Of a stretch of DNA of 64,000 bases, positions 25,940 through 36,318 are shown one piece after another; within the stretch, counting starts at the first letter, position 1, and each line of letters opens with the position of its first letter. A model generated the notes under the pieces. The model was not told the DNA's origin. It worked only from the letters and a program-made list of their open reading frames with translations, and did not search any database. Made by a program: the position numbers and the translations under genes. The DNA comes from Allium sativum (lineage: Eukaryota > Streptophyta > Magnoliopsida > Asparagales > Amaryllidaceae): the NCBI GenBank assembly GCA_030737875.1, contig CM060912.1, forward strand, positions 123,726,493 through 123,790,492. Reading direction: 5' to 3'.

Positions 25940-25996
<57 letters not shown>
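25940..25996. repeat. TA microsatellite at the decayed right end of E1
   Basis: TA repeats with two interspersed GTA steps replace the expected terminal CA and target duplication of E1. Confidence 0.85.
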
Positions 25997-25998
<2 letters not shown>

Positions 25999-27064
25999 GT
26001 GAAGTGAAGAAAACGGTGTACGACGCGGTTACGTTGGCCGACGGTTTAGGAAAAGTCCTATAATAGAGATATGTGGAGCTACGTCACTGAGAAACTCGAT
26101 TTTTATAATTATATTTAGTGTAGAACCCAATTCTTATGTATAAACATTTATATAAGCGAAAAAGTTTTTTTTTTTTTGTGTGTGTATATATAAATTTGAA
26201 TATCAAATATATAGAATTTTTTTTGTGTATGTTTGTAATTAGTTGATGAATGTGAAATAGTGGTTAATTAGTTAATTAACAAAATATAAGCGTTAATTAT
26301 ACAATGCTTACACCTTATGTTCATATGCTCTCTGTGTGTATATACATACATACATGCACTATGTGTTGTACATACATACATACACTATGTGTGTGTGTGT
26401 GTATACACATTCAAGTAATGTGTGAATGGTTGTTATAATAAGGGTAAATATTAATTTAATCGTTAATAATGATAATGTGTCCACTAAACATACATATGTG
26501 GAATGATATGGGTATTATTTAAGTCTCGATCCGTTTTGATAATATAATTGAATATTATATTCAATCAAATAAAGATGTAAAATAAAAGTTGAAATTCTAT
26601 ACCTGAAATGATTTAGAAATGAAATTGAAGTAATTACGAATAGCTTTTGTAAAGACAGAAATTAACTTTAAAAAGATTTCAAGTATATGTGGCGTGTTCA
26701 AATTTGAATTCAATTATGAATAATAAATTCAAAAAACGAAGTTGAGTTTGATATATAAATGATGTCGAAAAATCAAATTGAGTGTTCCGATTATTTTGTA
26801 TTGTATTTAAGTTGGTTTCAGGAATTTTTGAGTTTAAATGGATTAATTTTGAAAAATAATATTATTTTACTAATAAAATAATATTAATTTAATATGTATT
26901 TTTTAAATTTAATGGTTAAAATTTCAAATATTGTTTTCAAATGGGTTTAAATATGTTTTATTAAGAGTATAATCATATTTGAAGTAAACTGGATGAGTTT
27001 TGAATTCAAAATAAAATATGTTCTGAATAGAACTAGGCGCGCTGTGGTAGTTCACGAATTTCGA
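25997..27064 (+). mobile_element. Decayed LTR fragment of the E1/E2 type, opposite orientation
   Basis: Read on the plus strand it follows the order of blocks seen on the minus strand of the E1/E2 LTRs: a GTGGAGCTA...GAGAA...CTC block, then TAAGCGTTAATTA...AATGCTTA, then GTTCTGAATAGAAC...GGCGCGC...GTAGTTC..GAATTTCGAC. Similarity is patchy, so this is an old fragment. There are TG and CATA microsatellites near 26330-26410. No gene is seen. Confidence 0.55.
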
Positions 27065-27072
27065 CTATAAAC
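27065..27072. repeat. Target-site duplication of the hAT-like element, left copy
   Basis: CTATAAAC here and CTATATAC at 29355-29362 differ at one base; eight bases is the hAT duplication length. Confidence 0.65.
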
Positions 27073-29354
27073 TAGGGGAGGGCATAAACCGCACCGTTAA
27101 ACGGAAATCGCCTGACCCGAACCGATCAAACGGTGCGGAAAACCGCTCCATATTATATCTCTAAACCGATTATACAAAATCGCCCAAACTATTTCATTAT
27201 GGTCCGATTACGGTTTGAAGGGTGAAATCGACCGTATTAAACAGGATCGAATTACTTTGTATAAAAAATTGTTTATAGATTGTTGTATATCAGGATACAT
27301 AGCAGATTTATTGTCATTTCACTGCATTTGCTATATTGTCTCGCATACAATGCATTTTGATCGTCGCTAATCTATGAATTAGAAAAGCGCGATATTTTAA
27401 ATAATTACTGCAAGCGTACAGGTGTGTAGCATACAGGTCGAACACAGGGAGGTGAATTAAATCAAATTATTTATCTAATCTCTTGGGCGAGTTAGACAAA
27501 ACTTGGGAGTTTGATTTTTGAAAATAAAACAAAACAAAATTAAAACTGTAATTTGATTCAGAACAGATCTAACTGAACCGACGATCAAATCACAATTTCA
27601 ATGGAAAAGCAATGAAACTATGAATCAGATTCAAATCTAATCAAATCCAATTTAACCTATGAACGCGATTAAAATACAGAAATTAAAAGTGCAGAATATA
27701 AATAACAACAGGAAATAAAATTAGGATTACCGCTGAATCTAATCAGACGGTCAATCACTAATGAAAAGAAATGCAAAATACAAATAGTGTTCTACCGAAT
27801 CTAATCGTGTAGACAACACTAATTGCTAAGAAATAGAAAATTGCATAAAATAAAAAGAAAAATGAGTTTTATTAATGAAGAATAGAATAGAATGAGATAT
27901 AGGATATGATGGTGGCTACAATGCCATTACAAGGGTATATATAGGGTAGATAGCCAAACCCTAACCCTAACCCTAACCCTAATGATAACTGGGTCTGGTC
28001 ATTACATCACTAATTAGGTTACAATGAGAAACATAAATGGGCCTTAGATAAATAAAGCAAATTTGGGCCTTTTCACTTTTCCTCTTGCTTCCTTGAAACT
28101 TCTTCATTGATTTGTGATGTGCAAGCCTTGTTATCAATCCTTTTCTTGTCCAACAGCAACTAGATGTGATATCTTCATCTACAATTCTTCAAAATGCAAA
28201 TACATAGCAAATTGAACTCTATTTCTCTACATTCCTGGTTGCATGCGGGCTGGGTTGGAATATCTGTAAAAGTAACAAAACAATACCCAAGTAATATTTA
28301 TTTATATACAAAAGATAAGATATAAGAGCATAAAATAAACACATTTCTATGTCAATCACATTTGCTATATTGTCTTGCTACATAAAGAAATAGGAAGGTT
28401 TACTTCTATATTAGAATGAGCTAAGTTTACCTAGTTGCACATGCATATCTGATACGTAGCTTATATATGTTTAAAAAAATGTAAAAGCAGCAGTTTACAG
28501 GTTGCTTCGAATATAATCATGTTTAAACATATATAATGTTGCCAAACAACAACTACTTCTGTCTCTTACTTTGTTGTGCAATTCATTTGCAGTCCATTAT
28601 TGCATCCATTGGGTGACTTCAACCAAAAACTACCGAGTAAATTCAGCCCACAGTTTATACATTACTGACATATAAGCGGACACAACATTAACTATTCTAA
28701 AGACCTCACAATTCCTCCTTGCAAGCCCAGTTTTGGCCTTCTCAAACTGAACACGACCTCAGACCGTATCAAGCAGATAACTTCATTCATCGAAAAGGCC
28801 AACCAATAGGGAAGGCAGCACAATACAACATAATGACTCCAAAACCAAAGATTAACATTGTACTAAATTTAATGCACTGAGCATACATTAAAAGTGAAGA
28901 CCTTAACCTACAAGATTTGTTTTCAAAGTCCGAAATAACAAGTATATTTACATTAACACTGAAGACCTTAGTTCACATTTGATCACGTATAAGTTCGGAT
29001 GATAGGTACAGATTTTATTTATCACTCTGAAGTTGGTGGATGAGATATAATTGATTATGTAAAAAAACCAGAGAACTGTCGATTAAGAAGAAACCACTTC
29101 ATTTTCTATTAGGTAATCTTGTAACAAATATAACTAATGTGCTAAATTATCAGGGCTCACATTCCCGTTAAAGATGTATGTTTCAAAATCAAACCGAACC
29201 AAACAGAAAGTGGACCGAATGAATTTTGAATCGAACTGAAACCGGACCGCAGTAAAATATAATGTTACGGTCTTCATTTTTGGTCAACCGTTTGTTGCAG
29301 CCCGGTAACAGTTTGAGCTTCAAACCAGACTGAACCGACCTGCGCCCACCCCTA
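27073..29354. mobile_element. Non-autonomous hAT-like DNA transposon, 2.28 kb
   Basis: Ends are TAGGGGAGGGC at the left and GCCCACCCCTA at the right: inverted repeats with one mismatch and the TAGGGG-type terminus of plant hAT elements. An 8-bp flanking duplication with one mismatch supports it. Both subterminal regions are full of AACCG/CGGTT motifs (27090-27250 and 29180-29340), as in hAT families where such motifs bind transposase. No transposase frame is visible. The middle, from about 27410 (GCAAGCGTACAGGTG) to about 28250, has a different character and may be a further insertion or captured sequence of unknown origin; it contains a short telomere-like tract. The rest is AT-rich with no recognisable gene. 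Confidence 0.65.
27956..27982. repeat. Short interstitial telomere-like tract, (CCCTAA)4
   Basis: Four perfect CCCTAA hexamers in a row. Most plants use the heptamer CCCTAAA; this is the six-base form. Confidence 0.9.
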
Positions 29355-29362
29355 CTATATAC
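29355..29362. repeat. Target-site duplication of the hAT-like element, right copy
   Basis: CTATATAC directly after the CCCCTA terminus. Confidence 0.65.
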
Positions 29363-31000
29363 ATCGAAAGCTTATTAAGATTTAAATCTTAATAAGTCAA
29401 ACATTAATTTAGATTAATTTATTACTTCACACACTTTTAGTTGGACATAAAGCAGGTATGGTAACGATAGATTTACCATTACCATGCCTTATCAGGCAAT
29501 CAATTACCATTTTCGAGTAATATCAGCATTACAATATAATCGGCATGGTAAGAGTAAATTTACTTTTTTTATGGTAAAATATCCATAATATTTTTACAAA
29601 ACCAATGGCGATGGAAATTAATTTACCAATCAATATACAAGATATTCATATAGTATGTTGTATTACAGGTAATTAGAAGCAAGAAAATGACTAAATTTAA
29701 TTAAGTAATTTAATTCAAATGACATTAAATACATTTTTAATTTCTCGTTAATATCTTTTATTAAGTGACATGATAAAATGTATAAGTGAATTTATGCCAA
29801 ATCACTAATTTTCTAAATAAATGATAATTTACCATTACCATTATAATGGTTACTAGTTTATCTGTGTACCAGTCTATGATATACTAGTCAATTAGTAATG
29901 ATAACGCCAAGCCATTTTAGTTTATCATTAAAAACGATATGATAATGTTATTTACTGAACGAAAACGTGAAGTATTACCATAACAGCCATAGTAAGATAG
30001 GCAATTCTAGCAGGAACGTGAACTAAGCAAAAGAGTTTTATAAGAGTTATTGAAATCAGACCGACTCCTAAAATTTGGAATTTCAATAAAACATAAAATG
30101 TCTGTTTTATCATTTATAACTAATATTTTTATTCAGTCTAAAGCATTAGACGACAAAACGGAAAAAAAAAAATCATAATCCATGCTAAAATTATTTTTAG
30201 AGCCCGAACTCATATTTATATATTAGTAATAAAATCCAACACACTAAAAAATAAATGTACCAACAAATTTTGGATTTGATAAGAGGTGCACGCTTGAAGC
30301 ACTTTAAATTTAACAACAGATGTTCAAAAAGTTATACCTATATTAGATCAAGAAATATAAAAAATAGCGCTAGAGCAAAAAGTTTCATTAAATACGACAT
30401 AAAATATTTGCACTTTCTCACATCATTTGTGCAAGCGAAATTAATATCATTTGATCTAATATGACAAAATCGAAGAATATCAAGTTTTAAATAATTTAGA
30501 CTTAGTGACTGAAATAATTTTCTAATTTATGTTATTCGCTCAAGCCTTAAAACAAGGCTTATACAATAACCTTGTTGGTTTGGTTTAAAAAACAATCAGC
30601 TTAATCCCCATTTTTATATTGATGTTGCTAAAATGAACGTTAAAAATCATTGATTTAGCATTTGAAGCGAAAATAATGGAGTTTAAAATGAATCTACTAT
30701 TCATTATGGCCAAATTAGAAGAAAAAAACACGAGGGTCGAAGTACACCATGTGCTACAATGAAGATTTTATGGACTATAACCTTATAAATACGGATAAAA
30801 GGCCTAAGGCAGTAGTCGCCTTTCATGCCCTTTTCACGCCAGTCCCTGAAGTTGATATTGTCTTGCTTAGTGCGATCCTTAAAGAACATGAATCCGACCC
30901 ACTTAGGAAAATGAATCAAAATTCAAGTCACATCTAAAAAGACAATAATATCGGACAGGACATTGAAATTTGATCTTACTTGGTAAATGTAAAGTGAAAT
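29363..31000. other. AT-rich intergenic DNA, no gene recognised
   Basis: 29455-29990 is rich in GGTAAT/ATTACC words in both orientations (for example TACCATTACCAT at 29472 and 29829) and could be an old MITE, but clear terminal repeats and a target duplication were not found. Short open frames at 30255 and 30749 match nothing I recognise and have no supporting context. Confidence 0.4.
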
Positions 31001-31405
31001 TTGAGTCAAAATTAGGTGTTGTAATTCACTAATGTAGCGTTTGATTTTGTGAATGGACAGTCCATGTTGCATGTTGGCATCGGCGTCTGACACGTCAATG
31101 GTGGGACCCATACGGATGCCCTTTCGAGACGAACAGCTCAAAAGATAGCTTCCGCGTCTGACGCGTCGGACGTGTCTGACACAAAAGAGAATTCTGGACC
31201 GCTAGCCATCTCCTTCTTTACTTATGTCCACCCTCATTCATTCTCATTCCTCACCAAAAACTCAAACAAAATCCGAAAATTTAAGCTTAAATCCCTATTC
31301 AACCGTCCATTTTTTCAGGTATTTGTTATTATATTTACATTTTTAGTTTCTTAACTTTGTTATATGTTTTTTTTTCATAATTTTTTGAATTTCTTTTTTG
31401 TTAGA

Positions 31406-31612
31406 ATGGCAGAAAGTTAATCCTCTTCTACCCGTTCCATTGCCGAATGGAACAACGACACCACCAATGCTTTCATCAATGTGTGCATGGAACATCTGAA
31501 TTCCCATGCGCATAATGTTGGAAGTTGGTACCAGCTAATCGCGACGATGTTCAACCAACGCACCGGATTGGACTATAATGTTGGTCAAATGAAGAATGAA
31601 AATAATTTGTAT
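31406..31612 (+). pseudogene. Myb/SANT-like domain gene fragment, broken
   Basis: An ATG GCA GAA AGT at 31406 runs at once into TAA. The same frame then continues with a segment starting SSSTRSIAEWNND and containing a W...F...C.E spacing, VGSWYQLIATMFNQRTGLDY and QMKNE. This is the pattern of the plant Myb/SANT-like DNA-binding domain (PF12776 type), found in PIF/Harbinger accessory proteins and in host proteins derived from them. A sequence resembling a 5' UTR intron (CAG/GTATTTG near 31318 to TTTTTTGTTAG near 31404) precedes it. The domain ends after about 60 residues in AT-rich repeats. It is a broken remnant; whether it came from a host gene or a transposon is open. Confidence 0.5.
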
Positions 31613-31722
31613 TCCGCATTTGTCATTTGTATTCTGCATTTGTAATTTGTATTCTGCACCTGTAACTTGGACTAAAATAATTTGTATTCTGCATCCGTAA
31701 TTTGTATTCTGCATTCAATAAA
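31608..31722. repeat. Short tandem repeat, TTTGTATTCTGCATT(T/C)GTAA
   Basis: Five imperfect copies of about 20 bp, directly after the Myb/SANT-like remnant, with an interruption at ACTTGGACTAAAAT. Confidence 0.7.
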
Positions 31723-32714
31723 AACTAAAATAAACACAAATAAATAAAAAATAAAACAATAATTTTGCCTCTTCCAGTTTGCCTCTTCCGTAAAAACAAA
31801 TGCAATCCACGCTCACAACAATTACCCTTCAAATACCTCAAAATCAAACGCACTCTAAAGTTTCTCGTCGATATCCTGGCTTAAATGACCAGGTATTTAT
31901 AAAAATGTTGCATTCATACTTGAGTCTTGACTGTGGTTCTACCATAATCATCAACGATAATACCAATGAAGAGGTTAAATGTTGTCTTATAGACAGATTC
32001 GATATGGCGACCGTAAGTCACACACGATATGTAATGATCGATTCTCGTAAATGTGTCGAGCATACGTAAAATAAATTGCACGCATAGGTAGCTCTGTTAA
32101 CAGTCGGGAATCGTAAAATCCGAACTTGCATCCCACGGCAATAACTAAAACGCAAACCCAGCTAGAACCCCATGATATTACAAATCAATACCTGAATCCT
32201 AACAGTCGGGCTGCTGAGTAATATACGTATACCCTATTGCAGAATTGTAGCTTTAGTAAAAATTTGCACATAAACTATGTTAACAAACAAATTAAACAGT
32301 GATTTAGTCAACTTCGCAACTAAAGCATCAAAACAAATAAAATGATAACCAAATAGCATACAGACTCATGTTTTGATAAGATGAAAAAAAAAAAAAAACT
32401 AGTGGCCTGATCCGAACGAGACCGGATCAGTGATAAGATATGTTACCAATCATACTACACATGACGATACATGATGCATTGCATTCCAAAGATGCTTTGT
32501 CAAAATAAAATAAAGAAAACACACTATAAACTACAAAGAAGTCGCATAATAACCTATCTCACAGGCAAAATGGTCCGACGAAAATTTTATCCCAATAACC
32601 TTCGCAAGAAGGAATGTTGAACATACGTCGAATTGTAGAAAACATTCCATTTATATCCACCTGCACGAAAGTCTTTCTACTCCAGTCGTAGCAGTGATAA
32701 GATATGTTAAATCC
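31723..32714. other. Region without a recognised gene between the Myb fragment and the F-box gene
   Basis: An open frame at 31800-32069 (89 residues) matches no family known to me and has no supporting signals. 32380-32400 holds a 15-base A run followed by an imperfect palindrome around GATCCGAACGAGACCGGATC. 32450-32700 is probably the 3' UTR or downstream flank of the F-box gene on the minus strand. Confidence 0.4.
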
Positions 32715-33844
32715 TTAGGACCTTACGATAATCTGCTTTCTTCCCACGATAGAATAAAAGGTAAGAAGTCGGTATTCATCCCAAATATAAGATAATTTAA
32801 TAGTGATTTCCCTCCAAAAGTTCATTCTTCTGCTATCATCGACATCACTGTTGTCATACAACCATAGCTTGACTGTGCGACGGTTAACCTTACACAATAG
32901 AGTTAAGTGACCGTCCAAGTCAAATAAATCAACAGGATTATCAATGGTAGTTTCGTCTTCTCGAGGATGATCAACAATGAAGGAGGGGACGATAATCACT
33001 CTAAACTTCTCCGTGCCAACATCAAATGCAACAATCTTATCACTGAATGCACGAATATACTTTCGATTAAAGTTTAAAGTGTTATAATATATGGAATCAT
33101 TCAAATAGATAGAACATCGTTTGATAACGTAATCTATGCGAGGTAATTGGTTGTCCACATCAATCCCTCTCCATTCATGGCCACCTACAGTCAGTACCTC
33201 ACAAACCATTTTCGAAGTAACCCTTTTACGTGTCCATATGCAAACCACTTTGTGTTCTCTACTGGCAGGGTCAAATCCCAATTGACACGTCGCACAACGA
33301 TCATACAACATACTATCTTGTAATTCACTTTCTCGTACAGAAGAAGATTTCATCCATGGTGTTGTTTCTAGGGTAAAAAGATTTAATAATCGAACACCAG
33401 AGTAATGATGATGGTTATAGAAACCTATCAGGCCATTTAAAGGACCAAAACACCCAGCTTGAGATGGCGCATCAAGCTCCCTTAAGTCATGAATGCCTAC
33501 TGCACTTTTTCCTTCACCTTCCTCCAAGGATGAGTAGTTAGCTGTCACCAAAAATACTTTCCTAAAGGCATTTTCATTAACAATAGCAAAAAAATTCCAA
33601 CATGTTTTGAGACGAGCACGGTGTACATCCATGAAGTATAAACAACTAACGAGCGCCAAGGTTTACACACACATTTGAATTGCATAAGCGGCTTCATTGG
33701 TAGTCTGCTCAATATATCAGATGTTATTCTGTCATCTATTTTGTTACGGATATCGACTAAACGAAGGCCACCACTAACACTACCACTATCCTTTGAAACA
33801 CCATCAAGACTTGGGTCGTTAGATAAATTATCAATGCTTGTCTT
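32715..33844 (-). pseudogene. F-box protein with F-box-associated domain, 3' part, frameshifted
   Basis: F-box proteins are substrate adaptors of SCF ubiquitin ligases. Read on the minus strand, the segment opens with TSIDNLSNDPS and an F-box whose core is SDILSRLPMKPLMQFKCVC followed by KPWRSL. The frame must change by one base near 33640-33655, because the family-typical continuation SLVSCLYF...DVHRARL is in another frame. From there about 300 residues show the F-box-associated (FBA, type 3) pattern: FGPLNGLIGFY, CQLGFDPASREHKVV, CEVLTVGGHEWRGI, IYLNDSIYYNTL, IVAFDVGTEKFRVI, LCKVNRRTVKLWLYD, and the end at 32715. Length and layout fit a complete plant FBA-type F-box protein apart from the frameshift. 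Its amino-terminal part lies beyond a retroposon, at 36208-36318. A one-base assembly error is the alternative to true decay. Confidence 0.75.
33830..33844. repeat. Target-site duplication of the ORF1 retroposon, 3' copy
   Basis: Minus strand AAGACAAGCATTGAT here against AAGACAAGCATCAAT at 36208-36222: 13 of 15 bases match, with the poly(A) tail adjoining this copy. Confidence 0.75.
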
Positions 33845-36207
33845 TTTTTTCTTTTTTTTTGGCAAAACCGACCGGTTTTTATAGTGATCCGTTACACTTT
33901 TTATTATAACAACTAATAAAGTACAATGAGGTTCAGGTGGCTGTTGTTAGCAGTCAGCTAATTTCGGTTTTTAGGTGGACCGTCAACCACATTATCGCTT
34001 TCTCACGCAGGAGAAGACTTACATATGCTCAAGGCATAACATACATAGGAAATTACATGATAAATAACATTTTATTCAACTACATGTCATCTTGCATGTC
34101 AAAAAGTCTCTTCTTTCCGCTCTTACCCATTGTCAAAAACCGCATTCTTCAAGGCTCTCACCATACTCCTAGTGCCCGGAGACTTCCCAGTTTTACTTAT
34201 AGCGGATGAAGATGAGAAGTAGCAGCCGCCAAGTCAACTCCAACATCAGGTGGAGGCGCCTTGAAGCCAGGCGGTGGTGGAATATTGTCATATGGACCAC
34301 ACGACCTACTAAGATTATCTTTGTAATTTCTCATTATACTTGCTATGACTTGCCTCTTCCCTTCACATGCCTCTTCACTAAGATCGCCACTTTCAATTTC
34401 TGTTCTCATAGTTTCAGTCAGCTCAAGCATGGTTTTAGCTTTGCGTACCTTCTTTGCTTTCACCGAATCAGGCGGTGTTTTAACCTTAGGCACATCAGGA
34501 CTTTTGGAATGGTCATGTTGTTGTTCTGCAGGTAATGGGTCACTGGTGTTTTCAATTCCATCATTTAGATTAGCACTTTGCACACATTGCTCCATCCGCT
34601 TATTAAGAAAGCCATCCAAGTTATCAACTATATGCTAAGTATCAACAGACAGTTTCGACTCTCTGTTACACTGTGAGTTGTCATTCTCATTCTCGAGAAC
34701 GGTCACCAGGTTAGAATGGCTTGTAGAAGTTCAAACCAAAGGCACACTGCTTCTTTCACCGTTGTGCTGATTGGCATAATTTATAACATTTTCAAGAAGT
34801 TTCTGCATCGGGTTTAGGTTGTCACCAACGTCGAGAGTCTTAGAAGAAGGACTCACAGGGTTAAGAAACCCCAGTCGGAAGTTGTATTCAATTTTCGAAA
34901 TTGGAAGGTTGACATCACCTGCATTAACAACATTAACTAATCCTGTATCTTCTCTGGTCATTGACTGCATATGATCTTCCGTTGCGCTCATGTCAAGACA
35001 ATCATCACTCCTCTCAATCACTTCCTTAGAAGCTTCACATATTTCACTGTCCTCAATCTTTAGCAAGATCGTCTGTGCTTCTTTAGCAGTACACTGATCT
35101 CCCAAAGAAGCAAAACTATTTCCAGTCTGAATAATTGCAGTATCGTTGTGTGCTACAGCTTTGCCTTTGGTAGCTTTCAACATACCCTTGTTAATATTAA
35201 CACTGATCCATTCAGACTTCTTAGTTGTCGCCATTCCATCATTCAACTTTGCTTGATTGGGTCTACTGTAATTGCCACTTTGATTCTTGTTAAGGCTAAC
35301 TACTTTTTCCACAGTCCGTTGCCCATTTCCAGAAGAACTGTGTTCCGAGAGTGCAGTTCGATGGTACGTGACCAAACACTCTACAACTTATACATACTTC
35401 AGGTTTCCACAAGTATACGACCTTTACAATATACTCAGTCCCATCTGGATGCTGCACTGGGAATTCAGAAGGCATTTCGCACTCCGGCGAGACCTCAACC
35501 ATACATTTTGCATATTCTAGTCTCTCTAGTCTTTCGGTGGATGTATTAAGGCAAAGGCACTTGCCGATACGTGTAGCAAGCCAACATACCCCCGGTAACG
35601 ACCAAGCGAACGGTGGAACGTTGTATAGTTTAATCCAAACCGGCACTTTAGAAATGCTATTGCCTGTTGGATTAAAAGTTGCTGTCCATGGTTTAATAAT
35701 AAAAAATTTACCATGAATTAGGACAGGGTCTGCTTCCACTATTCTCTTCCTATCCTCGCTGTCGGAAAGAAGGAAGTAGAATACCTTTCCATCAGACTTG
35801 ATCTTAATTGATCCCTTCGGCTTCCAGAGTTGCTTTAATCGCTTCATGACCACCGTATAGCATAGCGGCTTGTCGAGAAAGAAGCCAACCAAATATTCAC
35901 TCCATACCTCCTCTCCTGCTGAGACAATATCGTCAGTGGGCACAAGTCGCTTGCCATTGAATTTCAGCACAAACGTAGGTGGGGTGAAACCACCAGCATT
36001 CCTTGGTTTTCTTGCGAAAAGGGCGGACCATCGACGGAGGGGAACTGGAGGAGAGGTTCGCAAAGCCGGAGGCGGTTCAGGTAAAGGCAGAATCTGGATC
36101 GGAGGAGTGTTAACGATTTGAGAATGAGGTGGGTTTAAGAGTAAGTCGGCTGGGAAATGAGCAGAAAGGGTTTCCGCCATTTGTGAATCAGATGAATGTG
36201 ACATTGT
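33845..36207 (-). mobile_element. LINE-type retroposon with ORF1 only, inserted in the F-box gene (2.36 kb)
   Basis: On the minus strand it begins just upstream of an ATG (36204), carries a gag-like ORF1 remnant (34123-36204), has about 260 bp of 3' UTR, and ends in an A-rich tail (33845-33860, A9 G A7). It is flanked by a 15-bp duplication with two mismatches. These are the hallmarks of target-primed reverse transcription. There is no endonuclease or reverse transcriptase after ORF1 and no space for them, so it moved with an enzyme from another element. The flanking F-box frame reads smoothly from one side to the other (KNEEDEDKTSI then DNLSNDPS) if the insert and one duplication copy are removed. 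Confidence 0.75.
34123..36204 (-). pseudogene. LINE ORF1-like protein (DUF4283 plus CCHC zinc knuckle), decayed
   Basis: Starts MSHSSDSQMAETLS at 36204. After a proline-rich leader come FVLKFNGKRLVPTD and the DUF4283 block (WSEYLVGFFLDKPLCYTVV, LWKPKGSIKIKS, VFYFLLSDSEDRKRIVEA, GKFFIIKPWTATFNP, VPVWIKLYNVPPFAWS). The zinc knuckle C-I-S-C-x4-G-H-x4-C follows near 35330. This is the ORF1 layout of plant L1-type LINEs, an RNA-binding gag-like protein. After the knuckle the frame shifts (near 35330-35370), again near 34730, and meets an in-frame TAG near 34635. A last shift near 34200 reaches a natural-looking end FDNG-stop at 34123. The linker is hydrophilic and low in complexity. At least three frame breaks and one stop mean no full protein can be made. 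Confidence 0.75.
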
Positions 36208-36222
36208 ATTGATGCTTGTCTT
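36208..36222. repeat. Target-site duplication of the ORF1 retroposon, 5' copy
   Basis: AAGACAAGCATCAAT on the minus strand; pairs with 33830-33844. Confidence 0.75.
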
Positions 36223-36318
36223 ATCTTCGTCCTCTTCATTCTTAATTTTTAATACTTTATGATTCAAAATATGTTTTCTCTGATGACGCTTGTGTCCATC
36301 TGTGCTCTGTATCGTGTC
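36208..36318 (-). pseudogene. Amino-terminal exon of the F-box gene, separated by the retroposon
   Basis: A minus-strand open segment begins after a plausible 3' splice site (TTTGATTTGACAG at 36319-36331) and encodes DTIQSTDGHKRH...HKVLKIKNEEDEDKTSI, ending at the target duplication. Its last residues K-T-S-I are duplicated by the insertion, and it stays in frame with the start of the F-box segment at 33844. Upstream exons would lie to the right of 36318. No start codon is assigned here. Confidence 0.5.

Larger units (their letters stand above)
5229..25943 (-). mobile_element. E1 element, right LTR (5' LTR in element orientation), split by E2
   Basis: Starts TGTAACAATCG at 5229, runs to 9881, is interrupted by E2 (9882-24714), and resumes at 24715 in the middle of the GC-rich island, continuing to about 25943. 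Without E2 and one copy of its target duplication it is roughly 5.9 kb. The left LTR is uninterrupted across the corresponding point (near 2935), which gives an empty-site reference for the E2 insertion. The final ...GGGTTATTACA of the left LTR reads GGGTTATTATA here and runs into a TA microsatellite, so the terminal CA has decayed. Confidence 0.85.

Noticed and set aside
29455..29990. A MITE built of GGTAAT/ATTACC words
   Set aside because: No convincing matching termini or target duplication could be set; kept only as a remark on the intergenic stretch.
31800..32069. 89-residue open frame as a gene
   Set aside because: No recognisable family, no promoter or splice context, and composition like its flanks; too weak to call.
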